A DNA stretch of 64,000 nucleotides from Pseudoglutamicibacter cumminsii (lineage in GTDB: Bacteria > Actinomycetota > Actinomycetes > Actinomycetales > Micrococcaceae): contig NZ_JAFBCO010000001.1 of the NCBI RefSeq assembly GCF_016907775.1, forward strand, positions 682,001 to 746,000, read 5' to 3'. Numbering within the stretch: position 1 is the stretch's first letter; each line of letters starts with the position of its first letter. The notes under the pieces are model-generated. The model ran no database searches, had not been told where the DNA came from, and saw only the letters and a program-made list of their open reading frames with translations. Of this stretch, positions 8,111 to 18,200 are shown in pieces. A program made the position numbers and the translations under genes.

Positions 8111-9343
8111 ATGGATCAGTATGAAACCCGCACCCATATCCCTGCCGCGGCGCAGAAGCCAGCGGATGTCTCCGGGAGCACGGAGGCCAATACGTCGCAC
8201 GGCTTGCCAGCCGTAGAGGGTCTACCTAACCCGTGGAAGGACCGTTGGGGTCGCGCGGGTGCACGGAGCGCGCAGGTTTTGCTGATCATCGCGCTAGCTT
8301 CGGTGCTGATTTTCGGGTTGATCCAGGTTTCCGTTCTCGTCATCCCTGTTCTGTTGGCGACGATCCTGGCGTGTGCCGCATGGCCGCTGGTCGAGTGGTT
8401 GCGTCGACGGATGTCCGACACGTGGGCCGCTGTTGTTGTTGTAGTTGCCGCGGTGCTCGTCTTAGGTGGCATCGTGGGCGGGATCGCGACCACGATCGCT
8501 ACCCAGTGGAGCGGCCTGGTGGATTCTGCGGCGCAGGGCTTCAACCAGGCGCGTGATCTGGCCAATAAGTGGGGCATCCAGTTCAGTTCTGCGCAAATGG
8601 ATGAGGCGCTCGAGCAGGTCAAGAAGTTCCTGACTAGTTCAACCTTCAGCACGGGCGCTGTTGCTGGTTTGTCTTCTGCGAGCATGTTCTTCGCGGGCAT
8701 GGGTACGTTCATTGTCACGATCGCGATCTTCTTACGTGATGGCGACAAGATCTGGACTTTCCTGCACTCGTGGGTTCCGGAGTCGGCTCAGCCTACGTGG
8801 CACACGGCTGCGGTGCGTGCGCGTGACACGTTCGGCGGCTATGTGCGCGGTACCGCGATTATTGCTGCGGTCGATGCGGCGGGCATCGCGCTGGTCATGC
8901 TCGTCTTTGGCGTGAAGTTGTGGTTCCCGCTGGGCGTCATTGTCTTTGTGGGTGGCTTCATCCCGATTGTGGGTGCGCTGGTTAGTTCGATCTTGGCCGC
9001 GCTCGTCGCCTTGGTGACGAACGGCTGGATTCCTGCTGTTGCGATCATCATCGGTTCGATTGTGGTGAATCAGCTCGAGGGTAACCTGTTGCAGCCGCTT
9101 GTGATGGGTTCGGCGTTGCGAGTTCACGCTCTCGTGGTGTTGTTCGCGTTGACGGCCGGTACTGTTCTTGCCGGAATCGTCGGTGCTTTGCTTGCGGTTC
9201 CGCTGACTGCTGCGGCGTGGGCTGTCATCAAGGTCTTCACGGGCAGGGAGTCCAAGGTGGATGATCTTGCGTATCGCCAGAGAAAGAAGCGGGTCCGTAA
9301 GATCGCCAAGAAGCGCGCTAAGCGAGTCAAGCAGCTCGCTTAA
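8111..9343 (+). CDS. AI-2E family transporter (PerM/YdiK-like)
   Basis: Polytopic membrane protein of the AI-2E/UPF0118 family, whose members have been linked to autoinducer-2 export or Na+/H+ antiport. A soluble N-terminus of about 60 residues precedes seven or eight hydrophobic segments. The family core is visible in GVIVFVGGFIPIVGAL and in VNQLEGNLLQPLVMG. The C-terminus is very basic (Lys/Arg-rich). ATG 8111 is used because upstream sequence lies in the divergent gene. A second family member is at 21033-22547. Confidence 0.88.
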   Translation: MDQYETRTHIPAAAQKPADVSGSTEANTSHGLPAVEGLPNPWKDRWGRAGARSAQVLLIIALASVLIFGLIQVSVLVIPVLLATILACAAWPLVEWLRRRMSDTWAAVVVVVAAVLVLGGIVGGIATTIATQWSGLVDSAAQGFNQARDLANKWGIQFSSAQMDEALEQVKKFLTSSTFSTGAVAGLSSASMFFAGMGTFIVTIAIFLRDGDKIWTFLHSWVPESAQPTWHTAAVRARDTFGGYVRGTAIIAAVDAAGIALVMLVFGVKLWFPLGVIVFVGGFIPIVGALVSSILAALVALVTNGWIPAVAIIIGSIVVNQLEGNLLQPLVMGSALRVHALVVLFALTAGTVLAGIVGALLAVPLTAAAWAVIKVFTGRESKVDDLAYRQRKKRVRKIAKKRAKRVKQLA

Positions 9344-9363
9344 AATAGATTGCTGGCAGGTTC

Positions 9364-9762
9364 ATGAAGGCTCGTATTGATGCGTGGTTGTGGTCCGTGC
9401 GCGTCTATAAGACGCGTTCGGAAGCCACGACTGCGTGCCGGGCGGGGCATATTCGCGTCAATGGGGATCCCGTCAAAGCTGCTTATACGATCAAGCCGGG
9501 CGATAATGTCCGGATTCGAAGGCACGGCTTTGACCGGCATTTGCAGGTCGTGAAACCGCTGGTCAAACGTGTTTCAGCCCAAGTAGCAGCGACCGCATAC
9601 ATCGACCACACTCCAGAGCGCGTCAAACCTGCGATTCCCGCCGTTCCTGTCCGGCCACGCGGATCCGGCCGCCCCACGAAAAAGGAACGCCGCCAGATGG
9701 ACCAGCTACGCGCATCGTGGGTTCCTTCTGTTGAAAACATCGAGGATCTAGATCTCAGTTGA
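9364..9762 (+). CDS. S4-domain RNA-binding protein (Hsp15/HslR-like)
   Basis: Small RNA-binding protein with an N-terminal S4 fold (residues 3-55). ARIDAWLWSVRVYKTRSEAT and the GHIRVNGDPVK turn are characteristic of Hsp15. Hsp15 proteins bind stalled 50S subunits carrying nascent chains after heat stress. The rest is basic and proline-rich, ending in an acidic tail. It starts 20 bp after the upstream membrane-protein gene with GGCAGG before the ATG, so the two may be cotranscribed. Family assignment is firm; the stress role is inferred from E. coli. Confidence 0.87.
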   Translation: MKARIDAWLWSVRVYKTRSEATTACRAGHIRVNGDPVKAAYTIKPGDNVRIRRHGFDRHLQVVKPLVKRVSAQVAATAYIDHTPERVKPAIPAVPVRPRGSGRPTKKERRQMDQLRASWVPSVENIEDLDLS

Positions 9763-10028
9763 GGTCACACTCGCACCGCATCCGCCTCAGCTGGCTCGCG
9801 TTTGCCGCTCAACTGCCTTGTGAATGAGCTGTGAGTTCAGCGGGGCGCTAGAGGAAAGCGCGCCGATAAAGTAGCGTGAAGCGTACGCCTGTGCATATGC
9901 AGGCAGATCTTGTTCGCCGAAGGCAGTCCGGACCGGTCAGCACGCCGCGAGTCAAGGTAGTAACACCGCCCACACCCTGGGCATTAGCCCAGCACACAAA
10001 GGCTGGGCGCAGAAAGGACAAAGCTCGT

Positions 10029-10232
10029 ATGGCTTCTGGAACCGTCAAGTGGTTCAACCCGGATAAGGGTTTCGGTTTCATCGCTCCGGATGACTCTTCG
10101 GATGACCTGTTCGCTCACTTCAGCGCAATCCAGACGACTGGTTTCCGCACTCTCGAAGAGGGCCAGCGCGTGGAATTCGTTGTAGCTGAAGGCCCTAAGG
10201 GTCTGCAGGCTACGGAGATCACCCCGCTCTAA
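10029..10232 (+). CDS. Cold-shock protein, CspA family
   Basis: A 67-aa single-domain nucleic-acid chaperone. The RNP1-like KGFGFIAPD and RNP2-like LFAHFSAI motifs of the cold-shock domain are complete. It binds single-stranded RNA or DNA and relieves mRNA structure. An AAAGGA ribosome site precedes ATG 10029; the longer open frame upstream is the untranslated leader. About 265 bp separate it from the previous gene, consistent with the long 5' leaders of cold-shock mRNAs. A terminator follows at 10261. Confidence 0.95.
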   Translation: MASGTVKWFNPDKGFGFIAPDDSSDDLFAHFSAIQTTGFRTLEEGQRVEFVVAEGPKGLQATEITPL

Positions 10233-10260
10233 GCGCAGGTTCACGTAACTCATTCTTAAG

Positions 10261-10317
10261 CCCCGATGCGGTGCAAGCGAACACTTCAGTGTTCAGCCTG
10301 CGCCGCATCGGGGGTTT
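10261..10317 (+). terminator. Terminator of cold-shock gene
   Basis: An 11-bp stem (CCCCGATGCGG at 10261-10271 with its complement at 10303-10313) encloses a second small hairpin (10280-10293) and is followed by GTTT. It sits 28 bp after the cold-shock gene stop. Confidence 0.8.
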
Positions 10318-10440
10318 AAAGCACGGGCGCAGGCCGAGCTGCGGGCACATCGGCGGCGATTTATCCGTGTGTGACCGTGCTATCTACCCGCTGGAAGGGA
10401 TAGCCTGGGACTATCTCACCTCGCCAACAAGGGGATGACT

Positions 10441-11991
10441 GTGGCAAGCAAGAAGCTTAAGAAGCGTACGTGGGCTGCGATCGGTGCTGCCGCCGCCGTG
10501 GGTGGCGTAGCTGTTCGCGATCTCATCCAGAAGAAGAACGCCGTTCTGCGTAACTACCCTGTCCTGGGGCACGCGCGGTATCAGCTGGAGAAGATCCGCC
10601 CGATGATCCAGCAGTACTTCATCGAACGCGACTGGGATGGCCGTCCGTTCGATAAGACGACGCGTGACCTTGTCAACGCACGCGCCGACGGCAAGAAGGC
10701 CGAGGAGGCTTTCGGCACGTTGGCTGAGGTCAACGAGGTTGGTTTCGAGTGGATGGTTCACTCGATGAACCCGCTTGAACCGCCACAGACTCCGCCACGC
10801 GTTGAGGTGGGTGGCCCGGATTGCTCCCAGCCGTACTCGATGTCGCTACTGAACATCTCAGCGATGAGCTTCGGTTCCCTCTCGGGTAACGCGATCAAGG
10901 CGTTGAATAAGGGTGCGCGCATGGGTAACTTCGCGCACGACACCGGCGAGGGTGGCTTCACGCCGTACCACCAGCAGGGCGGCGACCTGATCCTTGAGAT
11001 CGGTACGGGCTATTTCGGTGTCCGCGATCAGGACGGCAAGTTCGATCCGGAGCGTTTCCGCGATGTTTCAAGCAACGAGCAGATCAAGGCCGTCGAGATC
11101 AAGCTGTCCCAGGGCGCTAAGCCTGGCCTGGGTGGTGTTCTGCCTGGCCCTAAGGTCACCAAGGAAATCGCGGAGATCCGCGGCATTCCTGAAGGCGTCA
11201 AGTGTGTTTCCCCTCCGGGGCACTCGGCGTTCAAGACCCCAACCGAGCTCATCGAGTTCATCGCCAAGACGCGTGAGCTCTCTGGCGGCAAGCCGACCGG
11301 CTACAAGCTGTGCGTGACGTCGGTCGACGACGTCTTGGCTATGTGTAAGGCGATGATCGAGGTTGGCACGGCGCCGGACTTCATTGTGGTCGATGGCGCT
11401 GAGGGCGGCACTGGTGCTGCTCCAGTTGAATTCGAAACCCACATGGGTATGCCTCTGACCCAGGGCTTGATGATTGTGCACAACGCACTCGTGGGCGCTG
11501 GCTTGCGCGACAAGGTCAAGATCGGCGCTTCCGGCAAGATCGCTGAAGGTAACGCGATCGTCAAGCGCCTGATTCAGGGTGCTGACTTCACAAACTCGGC
11601 GCGCGGCATGATGCTCGCGCTGGGTTGCATCCAGTCGTTGCGTTGCGCTGAGGGCACGTGCCCGGTTGGTGTGGCTACGCAGAACCCTCGCCTTGAGCGC
11701 GGCTTGGATGTGGATGTGAAGGCTGAGCGCGTCTACAACTTCCACCAGGCGACTGTGGCTCAGGCAGTCAAGATCATGGCTTCGATGGGCGTGACTCGTG
11801 TTGAGGACCTCTCCCCTGCGATGCTGCGCCGCAACGTCTCGCCTGACAACAACGATTCGTTTGCACGCCTGTTCACGTGGCTTGAGCCGGGTGAACTGCT
11901 CAGCGATTCCCCACGCATGTGGAAGGAACACTGGGAGAACGCGAGCTCGAGCCGCTACGGATTGGGCAACGCCAAGACGGCCCGCGCATAA
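10441..11991 (+). CDS. FMN-binding glutamate synthase family protein
   Basis: Protein of the GltB-type FMN domain family without the glutaminase or GltD parts, so not a classical GOGAT. It has a basic N-terminus with a short hydrophobic stretch, then the FMN-binding TIM barrel. GEGGFTPYH, KPGLGGVLPG, GAEGGTGAAPVEF and the Cys cluster GCIQSLRCAEGTCPVG (3Fe-4S type in GOGAT) are recognisable. GTG 10441 is preferred because AAGGGG lies six bases before it; an in-frame ATG at 10435 overlaps the ribosome site. The true reaction of these stand-alone proteins is poorly known. Confidence 0.88.
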   Translation: MASKKLKKRTWAAIGAAAAVGGVAVRDLIQKKNAVLRNYPVLGHARYQLEKIRPMIQQYFIERDWDGRPFDKTTRDLVNARADGKKAEEAFGTLAEVNEVGFEWMVHSMNPLEPPQTPPRVEVGGPDCSQPYSMSLLNISAMSFGSLSGNAIKALNKGARMGNFAHDTGEGGFTPYHQQGGDLILEIGTGYFGVRDQDGKFDPERFRDVSSNEQIKAVEIKLSQGAKPGLGGVLPGPKVTKEIAEIRGIPEGVKCVSPPGHSAFKTPTELIEFIAKTRELSGGKPTGYKLCVTSVDDVLAMCKAMIEVGTAPDFIVVDGAEGGTGAAPVEFETHMGMPLTQGLMIVHNALVGAGLRDKVKIGASGKIAEGNAIVKRLIQGADFTNSARGMMLALGCIQSLRCAEGTCPVGVATQNPRLERGLDVDVKAERVYNFHQATVAQAVKIMASMGVTRVEDLSPAMLRRNVSPDNNDSFARLFTWLEPGELLSDSPRMWKEHWENASSSRYGLGNAKTARA

Positions 11992-12047
11992 GCAGACCGC
12001 CCGCGCATCGGAATATTTCCACTGAGGGCGCCGTTGAACTAGCTACT

Positions 12048-13079
12048 ATGGCTACTTCAACGGCGTCCTCTTCGTCTTCTGTTCCAACCAAAGCTCCGGC
12101 GTTGTCCTTGCTGGATCTTGTTCCGGCCCGCCGCAATGACAGCCCGCAACAACCGTTTATGAATGCGGTTGAGCTCGCGCAGGCGGCTGAGCGTAGCGGT
12201 TACGAAACCATGTACTACGCCGAGCACCACAACATGGGTGAGATCGCGTCGACGGCTACCGCGGTTTTGATGGGGCACGTGGCCGCACGCACTGAAACTT
12301 TGGGGGTAGGCGCGGCTGGCGTGATGCTCACGAACCACGCGCCGCTCGTTGTGGCCGAGCAGTTCAAGATGCTCGAGGCGCTCTACCCTGGCCGGATCCA
12401 GTTGGGTCTGGGCCGCGCTCCAGGCACGGATCAGGCTACGGTGCGCGCGCTGCGCCGCTCCCCTGATGCCGCGGAGCACTTCCCATCCGATGTCATGGAG
12501 TTGCTCGGTTATCTGGATGGGCCGTCGCGCATCCCTGGGGTTGAGGCTTATCCGGCGACACCGGATTCCACTATCCCGGTCACGATTCTGGGTTCCTCCC
12601 TCTATGGTGCTCAGCTGGCGGCCAAGTTGGGCCTCCCGTATTCGTTTGCGTCGCATTTTGCGCCGACGCACCTGCATGAAGCCATCAAGGTGTACCGCGA
12701 AGAGTTCAAACCGTCCGAACGACTGGAGAAGCCTCGCGTCACGGTCGCGGCTGGCGTTGTGGCAGCACCGACGGCATCTGAGGCTAACGATCAGTTCCAG
12801 TTCGCACTGCGCCGCCGCGTCCAATCGATGCTGGGACGGAACCGTTCGCAGCCATTCACCGAGGCTGAAATCAATCAGATTTTGCAGATGCCCGCCGGCA
12901 ACCAGGTGCGCAACATGATGAGCTACTCCGCTGTGGGGACGCCGGATCGAGTGGTTGAGCAGCTGCGTCAGATGGCTGAGGAGACTCAGGCTGATGAGTT
13001 AATCCTTTCGTACCATGCGATTAGCCACGAGGACCGCCTGGCATCCGTCATTTCCACGGGTGAGGCGTGGTCGAAATAG
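12048..13079 (+). CDS. Luciferase-like flavin-dependent monooxygenase (YvbT/YhbW type)
   Basis: LLM-class flavin oxidoreductase of the bacterial luciferase fold. It begins with a Ser/Ala-rich leader and then the family pattern LSLLDLVPAR, YAEHHNMGEIAS and LGLGRAPGTD. The NHAPLVVAEQFKMLEALYPG segment is characteristic of the MsnO8/YvbT group. It probably uses reduced FMN to oxidise an unidentified substrate. ATG 12048 is chosen to avoid overlap with the upstream gene, although the frame is open from 11919. It lies 56 bp after the glutamate-synthase-like gene on the same strand, so cotranscription is possible. Confidence 0.87.
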   Translation: MATSTASSSSSVPTKAPALSLLDLVPARRNDSPQQPFMNAVELAQAAERSGYETMYYAEHHNMGEIASTATAVLMGHVAARTETLGVGAAGVMLTNHAPLVVAEQFKMLEALYPGRIQLGLGRAPGTDQATVRALRRSPDAAEHFPSDVMELLGYLDGPSRIPGVEAYPATPDSTIPVTILGSSLYGAQLAAKLGLPYSFASHFAPTHLHEAIKVYREEFKPSERLEKPRVTVAAGVVAAPTASEANDQFQFALRRRVQSMLGRNRSQPFTEAEINQILQMPAGNQVRNMMSYSAVGTPDRVVEQLRQMAEETQADELILSYHAISHEDRLASVISTGEAWSK

Positions 13080-13136
13080 GCCTCCAATTGTCCGATACAC
13101 CGGATAGTTAAGCGCGGAATTACAGTATTTTTATTC

Positions 13137-13162
13137 AATTACCGAACGAATGGTCGGTAATT
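13137..13162. promoter_or_regulatory. Palindromic operator candidate upstream of hydrolase/IclR pair
   Basis: A perfect 9-bp inverted repeat AATTACCGA / TCGGTAATT with an 8-bp spacer lies in an AT-rich promoter-like stretch 97 bp upstream of the hydrolase start. Its size fits a dimeric HTH regulator; the IclR protein encoded two genes downstream is the obvious candidate, though a TetR regulator is equally possible. The palindrome is seen; the ligand protein is inferred. Confidence 0.6.
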
Positions 13163-13258
13163 CGGCCTCCGGTGTCCACAATTCGTACATTGTGATGTTA
13201 CTCACGGGTCATTCCGGGTTACTATGACCATAGATCAACCTTGGAACCGGAGAAGCTC

Positions 13259-14344
13259 ATGTCGATACACAGCGAGCAAGTAGATGTCAGCGTGCATCAA
13301 GGGTTGGGTCTGATCCGCCTGAATCGGCCTGACAAACTGAACGCCCTCATGCCCGATATGGTCGAGGCCATTCACAGTTCCCTGCGCGCTTGGCGATACA
13401 ACGGTGACGTCAAAGCGATCGCGCTCCTTGGCGAAGGCTCCCGCGGCTTCAGCGCAGGCGGCGACCTACAGAATTTCCGACGCGCACTACTCGCCGGCGA
13501 GGCCGAACAGATGCTGGGCATCCTCGCCGCCGAGTTCGAGCTCGCCGCCGCCGTCCAGACCTACCCTAAGCCTGTTGTTTCTTTCATGACCGGCGTGACG
13601 ATGGGCGCTGGCTTTGGCATCGCATCGGCGGCTTCGGTGCGGATCGTGACCCCGGATTCGCGGCTTGCGATGCCGGAGGTGCGGGTCGGTTATGTCCCCG
13701 ACGTCGGTGGTTCGCTGTGGCTCGGCCGTGCGCCGGGTCGGATTGGCGAGCACCTTGCGTTGACGGGTGATTCCATCGGTGCGGGTGACGCCGTTGAGTT
13801 CGGTCTCGCGGATTTCTGCATCGCGCAGGATGCGGTTGAAGAGGTTTTGTCTTCGATTGCTGATTTGTGTGCGTTGCCAGGGCAGGACTTGGCGATGGGC
13901 TTGCAGATCATGCATGGGCTTCCACAGCGTTCTGAACTGAATGTTCAGCGCGCGTGGATTGATGAGGCGTACGCGGGCAGCGATGTCGCAGAGATTCTGG
14001 CGAGGCTGGATGCTTCACCATGGCCGGCTGCGGCGGAGGCCGCTGAGCGGATCCGGGCTAACTCCCCGATTGCGTGCGAGACTGCGCTGCAACTCGTGCG
14101 GGAGTCTCGCGCTGAGGATGAGTTGCGGGGCGCCCTTGAGCGCGAACATCGTGCCGCGTCTTACGTCATGGACACCCCTGATGTTGTTGAGGGTATCCGT
14201 GCGCTACTCGTTGATAAAGATAAGGCGCCGCGGTGGTCGGTGCCGCGAGCTGAGGACGTCGATACTGACCGGATCGCACGCATGCTTGAGCCGCAGGACG
14301 ATGAGCTTGGCCTATGGGATGACGGCGAGGAAGGTGGCTGGTGA
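13259..14344 (+). CDS. 3-hydroxyisobutyryl-CoA hydrolase-like (crotonase superfamily)
   Basis: Crotonase-fold enzyme most like 3-hydroxyisobutyryl-CoA hydrolase, a step of valine catabolism. Oxyanion-hole motifs are FSAGGDL and MTGVTMGAGFGIA. The MPEVRVGYVPDVGGSLWL block is typical of the HIBCH branch rather than enoyl-CoA hydratase. The 361-aa length also fits HIBCH. ATG 13259 follows GGAG at 13249, and the frame opens slightly earlier without a better site. The stop overlaps the IclR regulator start, so the two are cotranslated. A divergent enoyl-CoA hydratase remains possible. Confidence 0.82.
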   Translation: MSIHSEQVDVSVHQGLGLIRLNRPDKLNALMPDMVEAIHSSLRAWRYNGDVKAIALLGEGSRGFSAGGDLQNFRRALLAGEAEQMLGILAAEFELAAAVQTYPKPVVSFMTGVTMGAGFGIASAASVRIVTPDSRLAMPEVRVGYVPDVGGSLWLGRAPGRIGEHLALTGDSIGAGDAVEFGLADFCIAQDAVEEVLSSIADLCALPGQDLAMGLQIMHGLPQRSELNVQRAWIDEAYAGSDVAEILARLDASPWPAAAEAAERIRANSPIACETALQLVRESRAEDELRGALEREHRAASYVMDTPDVVEGIRALLVDKDKAPRWSVPRAEDVDTDRIARMLEPQDDELGLWDDGEEGGW

Positions 14345-15141
14345 TGAGCGACGTCAGCCAGGCAACACGCAACGAGCCCATTCTTGAGCGGGCCATCCGG
14401 ATTCTGGATTGTTTCGATCATCAACATCCGACCCTCACGGTTGCCCAGATCTCTGAGCTCTCCGGGATCCCACGCACCACGACCTACCGGATTGTGAACC
14501 AGCTGGAGGAGCTAGGTTTACTGCTCCGGGACGAGCATGGCGAATATCTGCCAGGTTTGCGCTTGTGGGAGATCGGAAACCGTGGGTCATGCATCAAGAC
14601 GGTGGCTCAGGTAGCCCACCTACACATGCTTCATGTACACAGCATCGTGCGCACGGGCGTGCATTTCTCGATCCTTGAGGATAACGAGATGCTCATCGTC
14701 GAGTACGTGTGCGAGCAAGAGGGAGCCGATTACATTGGAGTCCACCGCGGCATGCGTCTCCCCGTGCACGACACGGCGACCGGGATGGCAACACTCGCTT
14801 ACTCATCCATGTCGGTGGTTTCGGAGTACATGGAAGAACACGGCGAAGCGATGACCACAGCGCACCCGCAGCTGCGCCACGAGGTCGAGACGATCCGCAG
14901 CCAGGGATACGCCCGCTACCCCGGTTTTGTTCACGAGAACACCGAAGTCCTCGCCGTACCGGTGATAGGCCCTCACGGGCATGCGATCGGCGCTATAGCC
15001 GTGATCCTCACGGATCCAGCCGAGGAACCTGCCTCGCTGATTGAGAGCCTGCAGAAAGCCTCAAGTAGCATCACGCAGGACATGCTTGAGCGTGTGGGCA
15101 CGTTCCTCCCGCCGAAGGTACCTAAGCTGCCTGGACGCTGA
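14344..15141 (+). CDS. IclR-family transcriptional regulator
   Basis: DNA-binding regulator with an N-terminal winged helix (residues about 12-75; LSGIPRTTTYRIVNQLEELG is the recognition region) and a C-terminal GAF-like effector domain (about 85-250) that usually senses a small carboxylate. The ATG overlaps the stop of the hydrolase gene (TGATG), and an in-frame GTG at 14341 is an alternative start. It probably controls its own operon through the palindrome at 13137-13162. A terminator hairpin follows. Confidence 0.92.
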   Translation: MSDVSQATRNEPILERAIRILDCFDHQHPTLTVAQISELSGIPRTTTYRIVNQLEELGLLLRDEHGEYLPGLRLWEIGNRGSCIKTVAQVAHLHMLHVHSIVRTGVHFSILEDNEMLIVEYVCEQEGADYIGVHRGMRLPVHDTATGMATLAYSSMSVVSEYMEEHGEAMTTAHPQLRHEVETIRSQGYARYPGFVHENTEVLAVPVIGPHGHAIGAIAVILTDPAEEPASLIESLQKASSSITQDMLERVGTFLPPKVPKLPGR

Positions 15142-15157
15142 TAGTCCCGTATACATC

Positions 15158-15197
15158 GTTTGTGGCCCGCTCGAATATTCGAGAGCGGGCCACAAAC
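15158..15197. terminator. Bidirectional terminator between convergent genes
   Basis: A perfect 15-bp stem (15158-15172 with 15183-15197) lies between the stops of the IclR gene and the convergent proline-catabolism gene. Its loop is part of a smaller palindrome. There is no strong T-run on either side, but the position supports termination in both directions. Confidence 0.75.
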
Positions 15198-15214
15198 GTC
15201 TGGGCTAACTCACG

Positions 15215-18200
15215 TCACAAGCGAGTGACGTCGCCGAGCGCCTCGCGAGCGAGCTTGTTGACCGTTCCGTAGCGGTGCGCGGTCATCGTCACAGCCTGTT
15301 CGCGGACGAACGGCAGCATTTCGATGCGGCCCGAGCGGGTCACAGGATGGTCGTTGACGGAGAGGTCAGGGGCCTGCGTCGTCGCTTCGAAGGTGGCCTG
15401 AGCCAGGGCTTCCATCTCTGGGGTGCCTTCCCGGCCGATCAGGCGCACGCGACTGCCATCTGGATTCTCAGATAGCTTCGCGCACGTGTTGAGCCAGTCT
15501 TCGTCGCTTTGAACAACAACCTCAGCACCCAGCTGACGGTAGGCGTCAGCGATGCCGACGGGCGCCTCAGCTGGAAGCGAGACTTCCATGCGCTGTTTAG
15601 CAGCGGTTCCTTCGCCGTCGGTGACTGCACGCAGTACCCGCCAGCCAGCAGCAACCACGCGGGCGAGCCGCACAAGGTCTTCTTCCTCGACCGTGGCCAC
15701 ACGCATCCGGACCTTGACAGGGCGGTAGCGCAAGCCGTTGACCTCAACGTCGAGGCCCGTGGCGTCCTGGAGACCTTCGAAGAAGCTGATGTCCTTCTCG
15801 TCTTGAACGAGCGCGCGTTCGAGCCAGGCGCGTGGTTCTTCGTTGAAGGCATGGACCAGCATCGAGTAGTGCGGAGTGGATACGATGACGCGGCGGTCTA
15901 CCTGCCCGAGGCCCTGTTCGGAGTCCTTCCAACGCAGCATAGAGGGGACGTAGTTCGGGCCACCGGCCTTGGTTCCGGTTCCGACTGCGGACTTCTTCCA
16001 GCCGCCGAACGGCTGACGCTGGACGATCGCGCCGGTGATGCCGCGGTTGATATAGAGGTTGCCGGCCTGAATGTTTTGCTGCCAGTAACGGATTTCCTCG
16101 GCATCGAGCGAGTGGATACCACTCGTGAGTCCGTAGTCGATCTGGTTGACCCATTCGACGGCTTCTTCGAGGGTTTCAGCCTGCATCACACCGGTCACGG
16201 GGCCGAAGTATTCGGTGAGGTGGAACTCGGATCCGGGCTGGACGCCGGCGCGGATGCCTGGGGAGAACAGCTTGCCGGAGTCATCGAGCGGCTGTGGCTT
16301 GAGGACCCACGTCTGCCCTGGCTCCAGCTGGGTCAGGCCGCGGCGCAGCTTCTCGCCTGGTTCCTCGATGACCGGGCCCATGATGGACTCCGGGTTCTCG
16401 GGGTAGCCCACCACGAGCGACTGTGCGGCGTCGACGATCTGGCGGTGCAAGCGATCGGAACGGCCTGCCTGGCCCACAAGGATCACGAGCGATGCCGCGG
16501 AGCACTTCTGGCCGGCGTGACCGAACGCGGAGTCCACGATGTCCTTTGCCGCGAGGTCGTAGTCAGCGGATGGGGTCACGATGATCGCGTTCTTACCCGA
16601 GGTTTCCGCGAAGAGCGGCAGGTCTGGACGCATCTCGTGGAAGGCTTGCGCGGTTTCGTACGCGCCGGTCAGGATGACGCGGCCCACGCGTTCATCGGTG
16701 ATCATCGCATCGCCCAGGTCGCGCGAGGAGGCGTCGATGATCTGCAGGATGTCGCGTGGCAGGCCGGCTTCGTCGAGGGCTTCCCAGATGCATTCGGTCA
16801 GCACAGCACCGCAGCGGATCGATGCGCGGGCCGGCTTGATCACGACCGCGCTGCCTGCGGCGAGCGCGGAGACGGTCGAGCCGGTTGGGATCGCGACTGG
16901 GAAGTTCCACGGCGGGGTCACGAGCGTGACCTTGTCCATCTCGGCTTCCGCGCCGGCATAGTTGCCGAGGTTGCGTGCTTGTTCTGCGTAGTAGTTGCAG
17001 AAGTCGATGGCTTCGGAGACCTCAGGGTCACCCTGGGCCAGCGTCTTTCCAACTTCGGAGCCCATGACTTCGAGCAGGTCCGCGCGGCGGGCCTTCATCT
17101 TGTCACCGGCGCGGTGCAGCACGTCGGCACGCTGGTCTGCGCTGAGTCCCTGCCACACGTCGGCTGCCCTCTGGGCGGCGTCGTAGACCTCGTTGAGTCG
17201 GGCGGTGTCCTTGACCTTCGCGCCGGCTACCGTCTCGTTGCCGAGGGTGCTGGTCGGGATCTTCTTGAGGATCTCCCCGCCCCACAAGCGGTTCCATGCG
17301 AGGTCCGGGTCGGTGTCTGGCTCGTTTGTGAACGTGCCGTCCCAGGTTGGCTTGCTGAAGTCCTCTTCGTTGCGGTCCTGGAAGCGGCGCGGAACTGGTG
17401 CCTCGGTCCATTCTGACAGGATGCTGACAGATTCACGGAAGCGGTCTTCTTCCTGCTTGAACGCGGCGGGGTCATCGTCGAGGTTGAAGACCTCGGACAT
17501 GAAGTTATCCTCAGTCGCGCCCTCTTCGAGGCGACGCACCAGATAAGAGATCGCAACATCGAACTCATCCGGCTTGACCACCGGCGTGTAGAGCAGAAGC
17601 CGACCCACGTCCTGCCGCACGGCCTGGGCTTGCTGGCTTGCCATGCCCAGAAGCATCTCGAATTCGACGTCCTTGCCGCCCGGTTCGATGCCGCGAGCAC
17701 GCATGAGGTGCAAATGCAGCGCGATGTCGAAGAGGTTGTGACCTGCGATACCGAGGCGAACGTTCTTGACGTGCTCTTTGGTGAGCGCGTAGTCGAGGAT
17801 CGCCTTGTAGTTCGCGTCCGTGAGCTGCTTGGTGGACCACACGGTCTGGGTCCAGCCGCGCATCTGCGCTTCGACCTGCTCCATCGGGAGGTTCGCACCC
17901 TTGACGAGGCGGACCTTGATCGGGGCGCCACCGTTAGCGACGCGTTCGGCGGCGAAACGCTGAAGACGCTTCATCGCAGCGTAGGAGTCCGGCAGGTATG
18001 CCTGCAGCACGATGCCGGCTTCGGTGTTCTTGAACTCGTCTTCGGCCAGAAGCTCGGTGAAGACCGCGAGCGTGAGGTCGAGGTCCTTGTATTCCTCCAT
18101 GTCGAGGTTGATGAAGGTGCGCGGGCTCGAGTTATTGGCTGCGCGGTAGAGCGGGCGCAAGTGTTCGACGATGTCGTTGACAGCTTCATCGAAAGCCCAC

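Noticed and set aside
10441-11991. Annotation as glutamate synthase large subunit
   Set aside because: The glutaminase and C-terminal domains are missing and no small subunit lies nearby; only the FMN domain is present.
11919-12047. N-terminal extension of the luciferase-like gene
   Set aside because: It would overlap the end of the glutamate-synthase-like gene by 73 bp and has no family similarity before ATG 12048.
15509-17416. A 635-codon open frame on the + strand
   Set aside because: It lies wholly opposite the PutA-like gene, and its protein has no recognisable domains. High-GC third codon positions create such antisense frames.
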